17,183 bases of DNA from positions 1-17,183 of the forward strand of contig JASBZF010000031.1 in NCBI GenBank assembly GCA_029983625.1. The letters run 5' to 3'. The notes under the pieces were generated by a model. The model was not told the DNA's origin. It was given only the letters and a program-made list of their open reading frames with translations, and did no database searches. This document shows, in pieces, positions 13,614 to 17,183 of the stretch. The stretch is from Pauljensenia sp. (lineage in GTDB: Bacteria; Actinomycetota; Actinomycetes; Actinomycetales; Actinomycetaceae). Both the position numbers and the translations under genes were made by a program. The stretch's first letter is position 1; each line of letters begins with the position of its first letter.

Positions 13614-14747
13614 CATATGTGGAGTGTGGGCAAACATGTCGAAAAGCCGTGCCTGTAGGCCACGATAAGAGGGCATGGCCGCAAGATCGGTGACAAGAGT
13701 CTCGATATTGCACGAAGAATAAATCACCCGAGGAATCGCAGACTCTTCAACCCACTGAGCAAGCTCAGGGCCGATACCGCGCCTGGGCGGGTTGACAATC
13801 AAAACATCAGGATGAGCTTTCCTATCTTGAACTTTCGCCCAAGCCGTCGCGTCCTCGCACACGAAAAAAGCCTCATCTTTACTCAAACCAGCCCTGTGAG
13901 CGGCACGACTCGCCGACACGATCGCCTGATCGGAGAGCTCAACCCCAACCACATGAGAAACACCAGCGTGAGCAGCATTAAGAGCAAAAGCTCCAATACC
14001 GCAGTACAGATCCCACAAAGTCTGCGGAACACGCCCATTCGGGAAAGGAAGGCTCGCCCATTCGGCAGCCTGCCGATAAAGCGCAGAAGCAACCTCACGG
14101 TTCGTCTGAACAAAGGAACGAGGACCAAGAAGAAGATCTGTGTCTGCGACGCGCAAGTCAAGAGTACGTCGCTTCGACAGCACAATCTCATCTGCGCCTT
14201 CCACAATCGCTTCATGCGTGGGATGAATATTGGCGCTCACTACCGCGAGGGAAGGAATGAGACGCTGGAGTTCAGGAAGCGCGCGGCGAATATCGCTCAG
14301 GCGCTCGCGGCTCCTGAGGACAAAACGACACATAAGGGCATCGTGTGTGCCGACTGTAAGGAGGATGTACTTCAATTCCCCCTTTTTCGTAGGGACATCG
14401 TAGGGGGTGAGGTGAAGTGCGCGGATGAAGCGCTTCAGGGCGGGTGTGGCGGCGTTGATCGCGCGGTGTTGAATCGGACATCCGGGCAAATCGATCCCTC
14501 GACGTTCGGAACTGAGGATCCCGAGAGTTGGTCTGCGTCGTGTTCCGCCGACGACGAGTTTTACGCTCGTGCGAAAACCTGCGTGTGCTGAGGTGTGCGG
14601 GGTGAGCCAGTCGAGGGCGCTCATGCCTGGGACTTGGGCAAGGCGGGTGCGTGCGCTCTCTTGTTTATGGGTGATTTGTTCTGAATATGCGGTGTTCAAA
14701 AGTGAGCAGGATCGACATGCGCCCGATGCGTAATGCTGGCAGTGCAT
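13581..14747 (-). CDS. rlmC: 23S rRNA (uracil747-C5)-methyltransferase RlmC
   Basis: This SAM-dependent enzyme makes m5U747 in 23S rRNA. The 388-aa protein lines up end to end with E. coli RlmC (RumB). The iron-sulfur cysteines Cys3, Cys11, Cys14 (MHCQHYASGACRSC) and Cys90 (GCPIQH) sit at nearly the same numbers. GELKYILLT is at 123-131, SFVQTN at 211-216, the SAM motif DLYCGIGAF at 246-254, NPPRRGIG at 319-326, the catalytic Cys346 in SSCN, and the general base Glu379 in HMETIVLL. The frame is open to 14921, but the conserved N terminus fixes the start at 14747; the added 58 residues have no counterpart in the family. The start lacks a strong ribosome binding site. The 3' end is duplicated at 9398-9454, and the gene is the apparent integration target of the island. 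Confidence 0.93.
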   Translation of the reverse strand: MHCQHYASGACRSCSLLNTAYSEQITHKQESARTRLAQVPGMSALDWLTPHTSAHAGFRTSVKLVVGGTRRRPTLGILSSERRGIDLPGCPIQHRAINAATPALKRFIRALHLTPYDVPTKKGELKYILLTVGTHDALMCRFVLRSRERLSDIRRALPELQRLIPSLAVVSANIHPTHEAIVEGADEIVLSKRRTLDLRVADTDLLLGPRSFVQTNREVASALYRQAAEWASLPFPNGRVPQTLWDLYCGIGAFALNAAHAGVSHVVGVELSDQAIVSASRAAHRAGLSKDEAFFVCEDATAWAKVQDRKAHPDVLIVNPPRRGIGPELAQWVEESAIPRVIYSSCNIETLVTDLAAMPSYRGLQARLFDMFAHTPHMETIVLLSRKS

Positions 14748-15086
14748 GGTCAGATCGTCCCATAGTGCGTGCAAGGTTCGCGCACGAGCTCGGCTCTGGG
14801 TGCTGTGGAGTGTGTCAATTGCGCATGTTGTGGCGCAGTCAGGAGATAAGGCGCAAGAGTGGCGTGAGGAGTGTATCTGCGCACGAGGGCGAGGCTGAAG
14901 GCAGGGTGAAAGTGATTGCAAGGCCGAGAAGAAAAGCGAGGGCGAAGGCTGGGGTCAAGGGTGAGGAGGCGGGCGAATCTGAAGAGAAGGTGCGGGATGA
15001 GAAGAAGGAGGGAGAAGGAAGAGTAGTGGGATGGGGAAGATGGGGAGTGAAGGGGAAAGAGAGTGTCGAGGGCGACACTCTTTCTT
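14748..15086. other. Divergent intergenic region with a purine-only tract
   Basis: Between rlmC and the dnaK control region no credible gene is present; the long frames here are low-complexity or antisense. From about 14880 to 15060 the plus strand is strongly purine-rich. In 15001-15060 there are 55 purines and 5 T in 60 bases, and no C at all. The rlmC promoter must lie at the left end, but I could not pick it out. Confidence 0.6.
15058..15083 (+). terminator. Strong hairpin upstream of the dnaK promoter
   Basis: AGAGTGTCG (15060-15068), loop AGGG, CGACACTCT (15073-15081): a perfect 9-bp stem extended by a G-U and an A-T pair. On the plus strand it is followed by TTTCTTCTT, as in an intrinsic terminator. 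There is no obvious plus-strand gene upstream, so it may insulate dnaK from upstream transcription. It could equally be a protein-binding inverted repeat. Confidence 0.5.
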
Positions 15087-15107
15087 CTTGAGTCGATCTC
15101 ACTCAAC
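15087..15107 (+). promoter_or_regulatory. HAIR element 1 (HspR operator)
   Basis: CTTGAGT, 7 bases, ACTCAAC: 13 of 14 positions of the HAIR consensus CTTGAGT-N7-ACTCAAG bound by the repressor HspR in actinobacteria. It lies just upstream of the -35 box of the dnaK promoter. Confidence 0.9.
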
Positions 15108-15122
15108 TTTTCTGTTTTCGAC

Positions 15123-15151
15123 TTGCGCCCCTGAAGAGGTGTGTCTAAAGT
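15123..15151 (+). promoter_or_regulatory. dnaK operon promoter
   Basis: TTGCGC (15123-15128), a 17-nt spacer and TAAAGT (15146-15151) make a vegetative-type promoter. It lies between the two HAIR elements, and its -10 touches the second one, so HspR bound there would block RNA polymerase. The 5' leader would be about 100 nt. Confidence 0.7.
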
Positions 15152-15170
15152 TGAGTGCAACGGACTCAAC
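15150..15170 (+). promoter_or_regulatory. HAIR element 2 (HspR operator)
   Basis: GTTGAGT, 7 bases, ACTCAAC: a perfect inverted repeat with 12 of 14 HAIR consensus positions. It covers the end of the -10 box and the expected start of transcription. Two operators 63 bp apart, about six helical turns, are well placed for cooperative binding. Confidence 0.9.
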
Positions 15171-15260
15171 AAGGCGCTCCGGCGCCGAGTCCCCCAGACC
15201 ACAAGTGCTTGCTCGCCCTCGCACGAGGGCAAAGAAGCGAGCAGACGAAAGGACAACACT

Positions 15261-17113
<1,853 letters not shown>

Positions 17114-17117
<4 letters not shown>

Positions 17118-17183
17118 AAGATTCGGAGAACCAGGGCTTCAAGCCCGGACCCGAGGACGAGCGGGCGGCCGACGCACAGCAGT
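17114..17183 (+). CDS. grpE: GrpE nucleotide exchange factor, N-terminal fragment
   Basis: A GTG start overlaps the dnaK stop (GTGA, 4-nt overlap) and opens a frame that runs off the window end. The 23 visible residues (VKDSENQGFKPGPEDERAA and on) are acidic and disordered, as GrpE N termini are, but contain none of the conserved core. Identification rests mainly on position: actinobacterial HspR-controlled operons are dnaK-grpE-dnaJ-hspR. Partial only because the window ends. Confidence 0.8.

Noticed and set aside
14748..14921. Extended N terminus of rlmC (58 extra codons)
   Set aside because: The conserved MHCQHYASGACRSC start aligns with E. coli RlmC residue 1; the extension has no counterpart.
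14687..15091. Plus-strand frame of 134 codons upstream of dnaK ending near the hairpin
   Set aside because: It starts antisense to rlmC, has a Lys/Glu/Gly low-complexity composition caused by the purine tract, and has no ribosome binding site.
14839..15102. Minus-strand 87-codon frame with a hydrophobic stretch
   Set aside because: It begins with GTG inside HAIR element 1 with no ribosome binding site; the hydrophobicity follows from pyrimidine-rich codons.

Overview
The window looks like chromosomal DNA from a Gram-positive, moderately high-GC actinobacterium, probably in or near the Actinomycetaceae. The clearest clue is the dnaK promoter, which carries two copies of the actinobacterial HspR operator (HAIR, CTTGAGT-N7-ACTCAAG type). 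dnaK then overlaps grpE by 4 nt (GTGA). Several genes also seem to have a -10 hexamer only 6 nt before the start codon, the arrangement of leaderless transcripts that are common in actinobacteria. The genus is an inference; there is no 16S or other marker here.

Layout. At 21-3775 (minus) two overlapping genes encode a heterodimeric type IV ABC exporter with one competent and one degenerate ATP site. At 4005-6163 a divergent pair encodes an Hsp15-like S4-domain RNA-binding protein (minus) and an AspT/YidE-type transporter with two RCK_C domains (plus). These are followed by a NUDIX hydrolase (6205-6732, plus), an M18 aminopeptidase (6858-8159, minus), a GNAT acetyltransferase (8240-8692, minus) and a YdhG-like DUF1801 protein (8928-9320, plus).

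From 9398 to 13613 lies an accessory segment bounded by two direct copies (about 56 bp) of the last codons and downstream sequence of rlmC. It carries a two-subunit restriction-modification system: a 641-aa protein with an N-terminal PD-(D/E)XK nuclease motif and an N6-adenine methyltransferase, and a 355-aa two-TRD specificity protein. No separate R subunit is present, which fits the BcgI-like (type IIB) design. A 33-aa ORF with a perfect Shine-Dalgarno sequence precedes the nuclease/methylase gene. On the opposite strand are two small overlapping ORFs, the second a two-helix membrane protein. The specificity gene has much lower GC than its surroundings, so it looks like an exchanged module. 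No integrase or transposase is visible in the window.

After the island come rlmC (13581-14747, minus; 23S rRNA m5U747 methyltransferase), a purine-rich non-coding stretch with a strong hairpin, and the HspR-controlled dnaK-grpE operon (plus), cut by the window end.

The most interesting region is the island: its att-like direct repeats sit at the 3' end of rlmC, it is a compact fused-nuclease R-M system, and it holds several small ORFs I could not identify.
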